From Tepidimonas thermarum (GTDB lineage: Bacteria; Pseudomonadota; Gammaproteobacteria; Burkholderiales; Burkholderiaceae_C), in the NCBI RefSeq assembly GCF_007556705.1, contig NZ_VJOL01000021.1, forward strand, positions 1-41,578: a stretch of DNA of 41,578 nt, read 5' to 3'. Numbering within the stretch: position 1 is the first letter of the stretch; the number at the start of each line of letters is the position of its first letter. Shown here one piece after another: positions 1-13,758 of the stretch. The position numbers and the translations under genes are program-made. The notes below the pieces were generated by a model, which had not been told where the DNA came from, did no database searches, and worked only from the letters and a program-made list of their open reading frames with translations.

Positions 1-116
1 GGGCGGGTTTTGCACCGCCGCGAGGGCACTTTGGGCGCCTCAGAGGCTGCCTTGGGGTGATTTGCGCTGACCTCACAGCGAGCGTGAGCGAGTGTGCGGT
101 GTACGAGCTTTTTTGT
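1..116. other. Window edge, no recognisable gene
   Basis: This segment lies beyond the stop codon of the first glycosyltransferase gene. No reading frame here resembles a family I know, and I see no terminator hairpin followed by a T-run. It may hold the start of another minus-strand gene or be intergenic. The window edge prevents a decision. Confidence 0.4.
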
Positions 117-1151
117 TCAGTGGTTCCCTAAGCCGCGTTCGGCGTAAGTCCTGCGCAACCCCGGGGAAGTCAAAAGTTGTTCCAGCGCCGCCTGAAAAGC
201 TACCTCGTCGCCTTCGGGCGTGAGCAGGCCAGCCCAACCGTCCTGCAAAATCTCCCGTGGTCCGCTTGGACAATCCATCGCCACCGCCGGCGTCCCGCAG
301 CTCAGCGCTTCCAACAAAACAAGTCCAAAACCTTCATAACGCGAGCACATCGCAAACACCGTCGCATGAGCAAGCCACTCGTGAACATTCGTCACGTGAC
401 CAGGCAAGAAAGCCGTTTCGGCCACTCCGAGACGCTGAATTTCCGCTTCTAACTTCGAGCGCTCCGGTCCTTCGCCCAGGATCACCAAGTGATGGTCCAG
501 ACCTTTGGCCCGCAAAGCGGCGTGAGCACGGATCAGGCGATCGAAGGCTTTTTGGCCGGCTAGGCGACCAATGCCCAACACCACGGGCTTGGCAAAACAT
601 ACTGGGGTAGGAGAAAAAGGCTTAGGGCTTGGCAAGGGGTCGAGGAAATTTTCGATCACCATCCAATTAGCACCTTGCGGTTGTTTTCCTAGCAGCTGGC
701 GTAAAGAACTCAAAGCGCCGTGCGAAGGAAACACTGTCCATCGAACCCGCCGACGCACGGTATAGGTCAGCCAGCGGTCTATCGGCCCAAGTTCTTTGAT
801 ATGCTCATGGAACGCGATATGGGTCCAGGCGATAAACGGCTTTCCCGTCACTCTCGCCGCCAGCCAGCCGTAATTGGTGGCGGCATCATCCTCGCCACCG
901 ATAACGACGTCCGCCTGTCTTGCCAGCGGGACCAGCCGCAGAGCGACCAGAGGCTTTTCTACCCCTTGGGCGTTCAGGCGCACGACATCCAGACCTGTGG
1001 CATCGAGCGGTTCGAACCAAGGCCGTTTAAACAAGGTGACCAAGCGCACCGGCCAGCCCCGGTTTTGCAGCTGCCGCGCCAGGCGCACGTTCATCGGCTG
1101 CGCCCCGCCCGGGCCGAGGTCAGAGATGATGAACAGCAGGCGGGGTTTCAT
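117..1151 (-). CDS. Family 4 glycosyltransferase
   Basis: Predicted GT-B retaining glycosyltransferase (GT4) of 344 residues that would move a sugar from a nucleotide donor onto a growing surface glycan at the cytoplasmic face. The N-terminus has the usual strand plus glycine-rich loop (FIISDLGPGGAQ, residues 7-18). The C-terminal donor domain carries the EX7E motif (E273 and E281 in EGFGLVLLE) followed by SCGTPAV and CPSGPREI, as in capsule and O-antigen transferases. The start is the ATG at 1151, which overlaps the methyltransferase stop as ATGA and implies translational coupling. The longer upstream frame adds 51 unconserved residues and was rejected. The protein ends soon after the donor domain, so its C-terminus may be slightly short. 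Acceptor and donor sugars cannot be told from sequence. Confidence 0.88.
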   Translation of the reverse strand: MKPRLLFIISDLGPGGAQPMNVRLARQLQNRGWPVRLVTLFKRPWFEPLDATGLDVVRLNAQGVEKPLVALRLVPLARQADVVIGGEDDAATNYGWLAARVTGKPFIAWTHIAFHEHIKELGPIDRWLTYTVRRRVRWTVFPSHGALSSLRQLLGKQPQGANWMVIENFLDPLPSPKPFSPTPVCFAKPVVLGIGRLAGQKAFDRLIRAHAALRAKGLDHHLVILGEGPERSKLEAEIQRLGVAETAFLPGHVTNVHEWLAHATVFAMCSRYEGFGLVLLEALSCGTPAVAMDCPSGPREILQDGWAGLLTPEGDEVAFQAALEQLLTSPGLRRTYAERGLGNH

Positions 1152-1936
1152 TTGCGGGCCACAGCGATGAGATTGGGATCGAACTGAGTTGGCGCGAGAA
1201 AGTCTACCAGCAAATACAGCGCCTGATGCGCTAGGCGATTGAGATGCCACCTCCCGCGATTGAGCAGTCGAAAAACCGCCCGATGGGGTCTGCGCCAGGA
1301 CCAAAACAGCCGAGGCGCTTGGGATTCGAATTCGATCCTATCGGGATCGAAACCTGCTGCCTCCAAGACCTGAAGGAACGAGAACTCGGTAAAGTGGGTG
1401 ATATGAGTAAAATCGATAGCCATATGAAAAGATGCTATCAAACACCCCATATTGGGTACCCGCACGCTGAGCCGCCCGCCCGGCGCCAATAAACGGTAAA
1501 ACCCGCGCAACACGGGAATCGCGTCCTCGCGCGGCAGATGTTCGAGCACGTCGTGGAAAAACACGAGGTCAAAGGAATCCGCCGGTGCTTGCGGCAGCCA
1601 CTCCCGGATGTCGGCCTGAATCAATTGCGCTTGGGGTAAACGCTGCCTAGCAACGCTAAGAAGCTGTTCGGAAAGCTCCACGCCAGTTAGGTTGGTAAAT
1701 CCAACCCTCCGCATGGCTTCCAAATGATGACCTTGGGCGCAGCCGGCATCCAGAATCCGCGCCTCTTTTGGAATCTCGTCGATCCAGTGCGGCAAACGGT
1801 CGCGTTTGAGCTTTTCCAAATCATCCGGCAGCCTTTCGCCTCGCCCCAGTTCTTCCATCAAAACATAGTGACGGGTGTAGTTTTGAAACAGTTCATGCGT
1901 CTCATCCTGCTTCAGTTGCATGTTCGACTTCCTCAT
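1148..1936 (-). CDS. Class I SAM-dependent methyltransferase
   Basis: A 262-residue Rossmann-fold methyltransferase. Motif I is LDAGCAQGH (residues 62-70), the acidic end of strand 2 is in TGVELSE, and the later signature is FHDVLEHLP followed by LLAPGGRLSVRVPN, the methyltransferase type 11/12 pattern. Its place between a flippase and a glycosyltransferase suggests that it methylates a glycan or a lipid-linked sugar, which is inference. It overlaps the downstream glycosyltransferase by 4 bp (ATGA). The start may be the ATG at 1936 or the ATG five codons later at 1921. Base composition is low for this genome: a hand count of 1381-1440 gives 22 G+C in 60, against about 70% in housekeeping genes, suggesting acquisition by transfer. 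Confidence 0.86.
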   Translation of the reverse strand: MRKSNMQLKQDETHELFQNYTRHYVLMEELGRGERLPDDLEKLKRDRLPHWIDEIPKEARILDAGCAQGHHLEAMRRVGFTNLTGVELSEQLLSVARQRLPQAQLIQADIREWLPQAPADSFDLVFFHDVLEHLPREDAIPVLRGFYRLLAPGGRLSVRVPNMGCLIASFHMAIDFTHITHFTEFSFLQVLEAAGFDPDRIEFESQAPRLFWSWRRPHRAVFRLLNRGRWHLNRLAHQALYLLVDFLAPTQFDPNLIAVARK

Positions 1937-2020
1937 GGTCCGTCAAAGAGTTACGTAAAAACCGCCGGAAAACACGATACCGCTTCAGGCTTGCTTATCA
2001 TCTTCATTCCTCACTCTTCT

Positions 2021-3277
2021 CTACCGGCTAGTTTTTCCTCGGCGCGAGATCGCTACGATTCCAGCTACCGCTATCGAGCTCCCCTCGCTGCCATACATTG
2101 TCCACACCGCCCCATCGAGTCCCCAACGCGGCACGAGCAGCAGGGCCAGCAGCACGCCGGCTGCAGCGCTCGCGGTGTAGACGACGTACAGCGCGGCGTT
2201 GGAGACGTTGGCGATCAGCCAGGCGTTGCCGAGGTTGCGCACGAGCTGCAACGCGGGCAGCAGCGCGAGCAGCACCAGCGCATCCGCCGCGGCAGCATAA
2301 CCAGTGCCCAGCAGCGCGGGCAAGAGCGGCGCGGCCAGGGCGAGCGCCAGGCCCGCGGCCAGCGCCAGCAGCAGCAGCAGCGCGCCGGTCCGCACAAGGC
2401 GTGCGTTGGGTGCAGCGGCAGCGAAAAGACGTGGCCACAGGGCTTCCTGTAGCGCAGCCAGCGGCAGCGTGGCCAGGTCGATGACCCGCTGCGCGACCGC
2501 GAAGGCGCCTGCCTGCGCGTAGCTCAGGTGGGCGAGCACCGGTTTGTTGAACTCGGCCTGCAGTCGCATCGCCACCGCACCGCCGGCAAACGGCAGCCCT
2601 TCTTGCACCAGCGCAGCGGTTGCCGGGAGCGTACCATCAGGCGGCCCTGCCAGCCTCGGCCAGTGCGCTGCCGCAGCCAGGGCTGCGGCGTAGAGCAGTG
2701 ACGCTGCGGCATAGGCGGCCATCCAAACCGCGGGCGTTGGTGCCGCCCAGGGCAGGACGGCAAGTAGCGCGGCAAGCCGCGCGAGCGGCAGCCCAGCCTG
2801 GATGGCACCGAAGCGGTGCGCCTGGTGTTGCGCCTGCGCGCTGCGTGCGCACAGCTCGACCCACGAGGCCGCGGCGACCTCTGCCAGGGCAAGTAAGGCA
2901 AGCGCCCACAGCGGCTGCGCAGCGGGCAGGCTGGTGGCCATCGCCAGCAGCGCGAGTGGCAAGACCAAGACGCTGGCGACCGCCCACGCTGTCGCCGCCC
3001 GACGTTGCAGCAAGGGCAAGTGCGCTGGCGTGCGTGCGCCGCGAATGAGCAATACCCCGCCCAAACCCAAACCCGCGAGCGGCGTGAAAAAGCTGGCAAT
3101 GGCGAGTGCGGCGACGAATACCCCATAATCGGTTGGGCCCAGCCAGCGCGCCAACAACAAAACCGTAATGGCTTGAGCCACAGCGCGCAAAAGCAGCCAA
3201 CCGAACAGACGCAGTCCATCGCGCGCATAGGCGCCAGGTTGCCACGAAGCAACGCTGCGCAGAATAGGGCGAATCAT
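2021..3277 (-). CDS. Polysaccharide flippase (Wzx/MVF-like membrane protein)
   Basis: A 418-residue, very hydrophobic protein with about 12 predicted membrane segments. The N-terminal pattern (LLARWLGPTDYGVFVAALA near residues 41-59) is characteristic of the MATE/MOP superfamily flippases that move undecaprenyl-linked oligosaccharides across the inner membrane. It lies between the UDP-sugar dehydrogenase and the methyltransferase, all on the minus strand, as expected of a Wzx-type protein in a glycan cluster. Most of the gene is GC-rich, but its last ~80 bp (2021-2100) are noticeably less so, giving the cluster a mosaic look. Substrate identity is unknown. Confidence 0.82.
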   Translation of the reverse strand: MIRPILRSVASWQPGAYARDGLRLFGWLLLRAVAQAITVLLLARWLGPTDYGVFVAALAIASFFTPLAGLGLGGVLLIRGARTPAHLPLLQRRAATAWAVASVLVLPLALLAMATSLPAAQPLWALALLALAEVAAASWVELCARSAQAQHQAHRFGAIQAGLPLARLAALLAVLPWAAPTPAVWMAAYAAASLLYAAALAAAAHWPRLAGPPDGTLPATAALVQEGLPFAGGAVAMRLQAEFNKPVLAHLSYAQAGAFAVAQRVIDLATLPLAALQEALWPRLFAAAAPNARLVRTGALLLLLALAAGLALALAAPLLPALLGTGYAAAADALVLLALLPALQLVRNLGNAWLIANVSNAALYVVYTASAAAGVLLALLLVPRWGLDGAVWTMYGSEGSSIAVAGIVAISRRGKTSR

Positions 3278-3380
3278 TGGTTCCTCATGGTCAAAGCCTT
3301 TCTTTTATGTCAGCCGATAGGACAAGCTCCTCCGCATCGTGATAACGCGCATACAGCAGAAAACCAGACCGCGGGTTCGA

Positions 3381-4655
<1,275 letters not shown>

Positions 4656-4707
4656 ACGGCTGTTGAATGCAGCCCACACTGTAGCGCTTTCTCGGGCACG
4701 GTCGTGA

Positions 4708-4713
4708 CACAAT
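4708..4713 (+). promoter_or_regulatory. Candidate -10 box ahead of the 46-codon ORF / 5'-nucleotidase
   Basis: CACAAT lies 7 nt before the ATG at 4721. Transcription would be expected to start at or next to that ATG, giving a leaderless or near-leaderless mRNA. No good -35 match is visible at 16-18 bp, so the assignment is tentative. Confidence 0.4.
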
Positions 4714-4720
4714 CCGCTGC

Positions 4721-4861
4721 ATGCGCATCCCTTTCCGTCCCACCCAACGCCTCGCGCCGGAAGCCCGCGCCGCGCTCGGCCGGCGCGTGCGGGTGCGGCC
4801 GTGCGGTTCGCAGGTGACGCATGAACGGCGGGTGGCGCATGAGCAGGGGTTGTTGCCATGA
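4721..4861 (+). CDS. Possible small protein (46 codons), coupled to the 5'-nucleotidase
   Basis: A short arginine-rich frame of 46 residues starting [20 protein letters not shown] and ending HEQGLLP. Its stop overlaps the start of the following 5'-nucleotidase gene as ATGA, an arrangement also used by real gene pairs in this window. A -10-like CACAAT ends 7 nt before its ATG. Most codons end in G or C, like the neighbours. I do not recognise the sequence. It could be a real small protein, a translational-coupling leader peptide, or simply the 5' leader of the nucleotidase. Confidence 0.35.
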   Translation: MRIPFRPTQRLAPEARAALGRRVRVRPCGSQVTHERRVAHEQGLLP

Positions 4862-5760
4862 CCAGCCTCGACGGCCGCTTGGTCGTGGCCATTTCGTCGC
4901 GCGCGCTGTTCGACTTCGAGGCGGAAAACCGCGTCTTTGAGCAGGGCGACGACCGCGCCTACATGCAGCTGCAGTTGCAGCGGTTGGAGGAGCCGGCGGC
5001 GCCAGGGGTGGCGTTTTCGCTGGTGCACAAGCTGCTGCGCTTCAACGACGCGCGCGCGCAGCGGGTGGAGGTGGTGATCCTTTCGCGCAACGACCCCGTC
5101 TCCGGCATGCGGGTGTTTCGCTCGGCGGCGCACTATGGGCTGCCGATCCAGCGCGGGGTGTTCACGCGCGGCGCGCCGCCGTGGCGCTACCTGCGGCCGC
5201 TGCGGGCCAACCTGTTTTTGTCGGCCAACCTGGACGATGTACGCGCCGCTCTGGACGCCGGCGTGCCGGCCGCGCAGGTCTATCCGCATGCGCAGCGCGC
5301 TTCGGATGCGCATCCGCACGAGGTGCGCATCGCGTTTGACGGCGACGCGGTGTTGTTTTCGGACGAGGCGGAGCGGGTGTTCCAGGCCCAGGGGCTGGAC
5401 GCCTTTCAGGCGCACGAAAGCGCCAAGGCCACGCAGCCGCTGCCCGGCGGGCCGTTCAAGCCCCTGCTGCAGGCGCTGCACCGGCTGCAGCAGGAGGGCA
5501 CCGCCGCCATGCGCATCCGCACCGCGCTGGTGACGGCGCGCAGCGCCCCGGCGCACGAGCGCGCCATCCGCACGCTGATGGACTGGCACATCGAGGTGGA
5601 CGAGGCGCTGTTTTTGGGCGGTCTGCCCAAGGGGGCATTTCTGCGCGAGTTCGAGCCCGACTTCTTTTTCGACGACCAGACGCGCCACGTGCACAGCGCC
5701 GCCGAGCATGTGCCCGCGGGCCACGTGGCCGCCGGCGTGGCTGGCGTGGCCGATGCCTGA
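4858..5760 (+). CDS. 5'-nucleotidase, cytosolic NT5C1-like family
   Basis: A 300-residue protein of the 5'-nucleotidase family PF06189, expected to dephosphorylate nucleoside monophosphates such as AMP or IMP in the cytoplasm. Recognisable segments are [14 protein letters not shown] (residues 8-21), [18 protein letters not shown], a probable acidic phosphatase-type motif in [17 protein letters not shown], and [23 protein letters not shown] near the C-terminus. The length is normal for the bacterial family. The ATG at 4858 overlaps the preceding small frame by 4 bp. The gene is divergent from the polysaccharide cluster and followed by crcB after 60 bp. Confidence 0.88.
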   Translation: MTSLDGRLVVAISSRALFDFEAENRVFEQGDDRAYMQLQLQRLEEPAAPGVAFSLVHKLLRFNDARAQRVEVVILSRNDPVSGMRVFRSAAHYGLPIQRGVFTRGAPPWRYLRPLRANLFLSANLDDVRAALDAGVPAAQVYPHAQRASDAHPHEVRIAFDGDAVLFSDEAERVFQAQGLDAFQAHESAKATQPLPGGPFKPLLQALHRLQQEGTAAMRIRTALVTARSAPAHERAIRTLMDWHIEVDEALFLGGLPKGAFLREFEPDFFFDDQTRHVHSAAEHVPAGHVAAGVAGVADA

Positions 5761-5820
5761 GGGTTGCGCCGGCCGATGGGTCACAATCGGGTCAGCGCGT
5801 TTGACGCCAGGCCCACGACC

Positions 5821-6204
5821 ATGACGCTTTCGATTCTTGCCATTGCCGCCGGCGCCAGCCTGGGCGCGCTGCTGCGCTGGGGGCTGGGGCTGGCGCTCAA
5901 CGCCGTGCTGCCCCATCTGCCGCTGGGCACGCTGGCGGCCAACTGGATCGGCGGCTACGCCATCGGCGTGGTGGCGGCGTTCTTTTTGCACCACCCGGAT
6001 GTGGCGCCCGCGTGGCGGCTGTTTGCGGTGACCGGGCTGCTAGGCGGGCTGACGACGTTTTCCAGCTTCTCCGTCGAAATGACGACCCTGCTGCAGCAGG
6101 GCCGGCTGCTGTGGGCGCTGGCGGGCGTGGCGCTGCACGTGGGCGGCTCGCTGGCGCTGACGGCGCTGGGCTGGGCCAGCTACACGGCGCTGCGCAGCGC
6201 GTGA
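5821..6204 (+). CDS. crcB: Fluoride channel CrcB/Fluc
   Basis: A 127-residue protein with four predicted membrane helices, the usual size for Fluc channels, which work as inner-membrane dimers exporting fluoride. The family signature is present: [10 protein letters not shown] near the N-terminus, [10 protein letters not shown] in helix 2 and [12 protein letters not shown] in helix 3. The ATG at 5821 begins the conserved protein; an upstream in-frame ATG at 5764 adds 19 unconserved residues. A -10-like CACAAT at 5782-5787 could give a leader of roughly 27 nt. I looked for a fluoride riboswitch upstream and did not find its conserved elements. Confidence 0.92.
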   Translation: MTLSILAIAAGASLGALLRWGLGLALNAVLPHLPLGTLAANWIGGYAIGVVAAFFLHHPDVAPAWRLFAVTGLLGGLTTFSSFSVEMTTLLQQGRLLWALAGVALHVGGSLALTALGWASYTALRSA

Positions 6205-6274
6205 GGCGGGCCTGGGGCAACGCACGCCGTGCCCCCAGCAACGCGGCGGGCTACGCCCCGCCCATGCCCACACC

Positions 6275-6280
6275 TACAAT
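6275..6280 (+). promoter_or_regulatory. pyrE -10 box (probable leaderless start)
   Basis: TACAAT is followed by 8 nt and then the pyrE ATG at 6289. A start site 6-8 nt after the -10 would leave a leader of about 0-2 nt. There is no Shine-Dalgarno sequence in the space available, which fits leaderless translation. Confidence 0.55.
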
Positions 6281-6288
6281 CGGCGCCC

Positions 6289-6996
6289 ATGACCGCAACC
6301 CCAACGTCCAACCCCGAGCGCGACGCGCTGGCCCAGCGCTTTGTGCAATTTGCCCTGGAAGCCGGCGTGCTGCGCTTTGGCGAATTCAAGACCAAGGCCG
6401 GGCGCCTGAGCCCGTATTTTTTCAACGCCGGGCTGTTTGACGACGGAGCCAAGCTGGGCCGTCTGGCCGAGTGCTACGCAGAGGCGATACTGGGCAGCGG
6501 CCTGGCGTTTGACATGGTTTTTGGGCCGGCGTACAAGGGCATTCCCTTGGCGGCGGCGGTGGCGGTGGAGCTGGCGCGGCGCGGGCACAACAAGCCCTTT
6601 GCCTACAACCGCAAAGAAGCCAAAGATCACGGCGAGGGCGGCACCCTGGTGGGCGCGCCGCTGCGCGGGCGCGTGCTGATCATCGACGACGTGATGAGCG
6701 CGGGCACCGCAGCGCGGGAGTCGATTGCGCTCATCCGTGGCGCGGGCGCCACACCGCACGCGATGGCGATTGCGCTGGACCGGCAGGAGATGGCCACCGA
6801 GGTGGCCCCCGACGGCACGGTGCGCGACGTGCCCTACAGCGCGGTGCAGTATGTGCAGCGCGAGCTGGGCTTGGCCGTGTGCGCCATTGCCAAGTTGGCG
6901 GACTTGCTCCAATATCTGGAACAGCACGACGACCCTGCCATGCGCACGCACCGCGAACGGGTGCAGGCCTACCGCGCCCGCTACGGCGTGGGCTGA
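6289..6996 (+). CDS. pyrE: Orotate phosphoribosyltransferase
   Basis: A 235-residue enzyme of pyrimidine synthesis converting orotate and PRPP to orotidine 5'-phosphate. The type I phosphoribosyltransferase PRPP-binding motif is VLIIDDVMSAGT at residues 129-140. The catalytic-loop lysine region AYNRKEAKDHGEGG (about 105-118) and the orotate-side segment KTKAGRLSPYFFN (35-47) also match the family. The ATG at 6289 is preferred over an upstream in-frame ATG at 6229 because it follows the TACAAT box and starts the conserved protein. The gene stands alone, with 84 bp before and 83 bp after. Confidence 0.95.
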   Translation: MTATPTSNPERDALAQRFVQFALEAGVLRFGEFKTKAGRLSPYFFNAGLFDDGAKLGRLAECYAEAILGSGLAFDMVFGPAYKGIPLAAAVAVELARRGHNKPFAYNRKEAKDHGEGGTLVGAPLRGRVLIIDDVMSAGTAARESIALIRGAGATPHAMAIALDRQEMATEVAPDGTVRDVPYSAVQYVQRELGLAVCAIAKLADLLQYLEQHDDPAMRTHRERVQAYRARYGVG

Positions 6997-7079
6997 CGCC
7001 GGCCGCGCGCACCGGGCCGCATGGCGGGGCCGGCTTGACACCCCCATAACGACAACGGGGTCGCACCCCGCCCGCCACC

Positions 7080-12295
<5,216 letters not shown>

Positions 12296-12342
12296 TGGGG
12301 CACGCGGCCCCCGCCGCCACCTGCCGCGCTTAGCGATCCGTC

Positions 12343-13230
12343 ATGCCGCTGGGCACCATCGACCGCACGCCGCCACCGTTTTTCAAGCAGGGCACGCCGG
12401 CCCTGGCCAAGTGGATCGTGCTCAGCGCGCTGTCCGTGCTGCTGATGGTGGTGGATGCGCGGCTGCAGTGGGCCGCGCCGCTGCGCGCGGCGCTGGCCAC
12501 GGCGTTGTACCCGGTGCAGTGGCTGGTGCTGCAGCCGGTGCGCGCCGTGCAGTGGGCGGGCGGCTACCTGAGCGCGCTGGAGTCGGCCCAGCGCGAGGCG
12601 CGCGAGGCGCGGGCCCTGCTGCTGCAACACGCCGAGCGCGCCGGCCTGGTGGAACACCTGGCGCAGGAGAATCGCGAGCTGCGGCAGCTGCTGGGCTTGC
12701 GCGAGCGCATCGCCCCCTCGGCCCAAGGGGCGGAAATCCTCTACGCCCTGCCCGACCCCTACATCCCCGGGGTGGTGATCGACCGCGGCGCGCTGCAGGG
12801 GGTGCAGGCGGGCGCGCCGGTCATGGACGCCTACGGCGTGTTGGGACAGGTGACGCGCGTGTACCCGGCCACCAGCGAGGTGACGCTGCTGATGCACCGG
12901 CAGCTCGCCATTCCCGTGCTCAACACCCGCACCGGCGAGCGCTATTTGGCCTACGGCAATGGTGACCGGGATGAGCCGGCGCTGGCCCTGCGCTACGTCA
13001 GCCACCAAACCGCCACCCGGGCTGGCGACGCGCTGGTGACCAGCGGCATCGACGGCCTGTACCCGCCGGGCCTGCCCGTGGGGACGGTCGTGTCCGTCAC
13101 GGCCGAGGGCGCCGAGGGTTTTGCCAACGTGCAGGTGGCGCCGGCGGCGCGCACACGCGATGCCCTACACGTGCTGGTGCTGCAGCCCGCACAGGCGGCA
13201 GCCCCCCTTTCTGCGGGACAACGGCCATGA
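12343..13230 (+). CDS. mreC: Rod-shape-determining protein MreC
   Basis: A 295-residue single-pass inner-membrane protein of the elongasome that scaffolds PBP2 and links to MreB. It has one membrane segment at about residues 25-45 (IVLSALSVLLMVVDARLQW), a coiled coil with AQREAREARALLLQHAER and LAQENRELRQLLGL, and then the periplasmic beta-domain (PDPYIPGVVIDRGALQGVQ). Its stop overlaps the mreD start as ATGA. Order and spacing fit the standard mreBCD operon. Confidence 0.95.
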   Translation: MPLGTIDRTPPPFFKQGTPALAKWIVLSALSVLLMVVDARLQWAAPLRAALATALYPVQWLVLQPVRAVQWAGGYLSALESAQREAREARALLLQHAERAGLVEHLAQENRELRQLLGLRERIAPSAQGAEILYALPDPYIPGVVIDRGALQGVQAGAPVMDAYGVLGQVTRVYPATSEVTLLMHRQLAIPVLNTRTGERYLAYGNGDRDEPALALRYVSHQTATRAGDALVTSGIDGLYPPGLPVGTVVSVTAEGAEGFANVQVAPAARTRDALHVLVLQPAQAAAPLSAGQRP

Positions 13231-13751
13231 TCCTGCCGCGTGGACAAGCCCTGTTGCTGCCCGCCAACCCCACCTTCATCTGGGGGTCGCTGGCCGCCGC
13301 ACTGGCCCTGCAGGTGTTGCAAGGGCAGCTGTCGGGTGCGGCCTGGTTGCCCGACTGGATGGCGCTGGTGCTGGTGTTTTGGATCATCCACCAGCCGCTG
13401 CGCATCGGCGTGGGCGTGGCCTTTGTGGCCGGGCTGTGCATGGATGTGCACCAGGGTGTGCTGCTGGGCCAGCATGCCCTGGCCTACAGCGCCATGGGCT
13501 ACCTGGCCGTGACGCTGCACCGGCGCGTGCTGTGGTTCGACCTGCGGCGCCAAACGCTGCACGTGCTGCCGCTGCTGGCCATCGCCTTTGCCCTGCAGGC
13601 GCTGGTGCGGCTGCTCGCGGGGCATGGCGCACCGCCCGCGCTGGCGTGGCTGTCCCCCTTCCTGACCGCAGCGCTGTGGATACCGGCCACGGGCGTGCTG
13701 CTGGCACCGCAGCGGCGCCCGCACGCCCCCGACGAAAACCGCCCCCTGTGA
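13227..13751 (+). CDS. mreD: Rod-shape-determining protein MreD
   Basis: A 174-residue integral membrane protein with about five predicted helices, the usual size for MreD, which acts with MreC in the elongasome. Typical features are the start ILPRGQALLLPANPTFIWGS and the internal VFWIIHQPLRIGVGVAFVAG. The ATG overlaps the mreC stop by 4 bp, and mrdA begins 7 bp after the mreD stop, so the four genes form one transcription unit. Confidence 0.92.
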   Translation: MILPRGQALLLPANPTFIWGSLAAALALQVLQGQLSGAAWLPDWMALVLVFWIIHQPLRIGVGVAFVAGLCMDVHQGVLLGQHALAYSAMGYLAVTLHRRVLWFDLRRQTLHVLPLLAIAFALQALVRLLAGHGAPPALAWLSPFLTAALWIPATGVLLAPQRRPHAPDENRPL

Positions 13752-13758
13752 GCGGGCC

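Noticed and set aside
4656..4892. 79-residue N-terminal extension of the UDP-sugar dehydrogenase
   Set aside because: It is unconserved and Arg/Ala-rich and covers the divergent promoter region. The Rossmann fold starts right after the ATG at 4655.
5761..5820. Possible fluoride riboswitch ahead of crcB
   Set aside because: The leader has a GATGGG-like stretch but not the conserved GGCGATGG start, pseudoknot strands or downstream TGATGACTCCT-like element, and it is too short.
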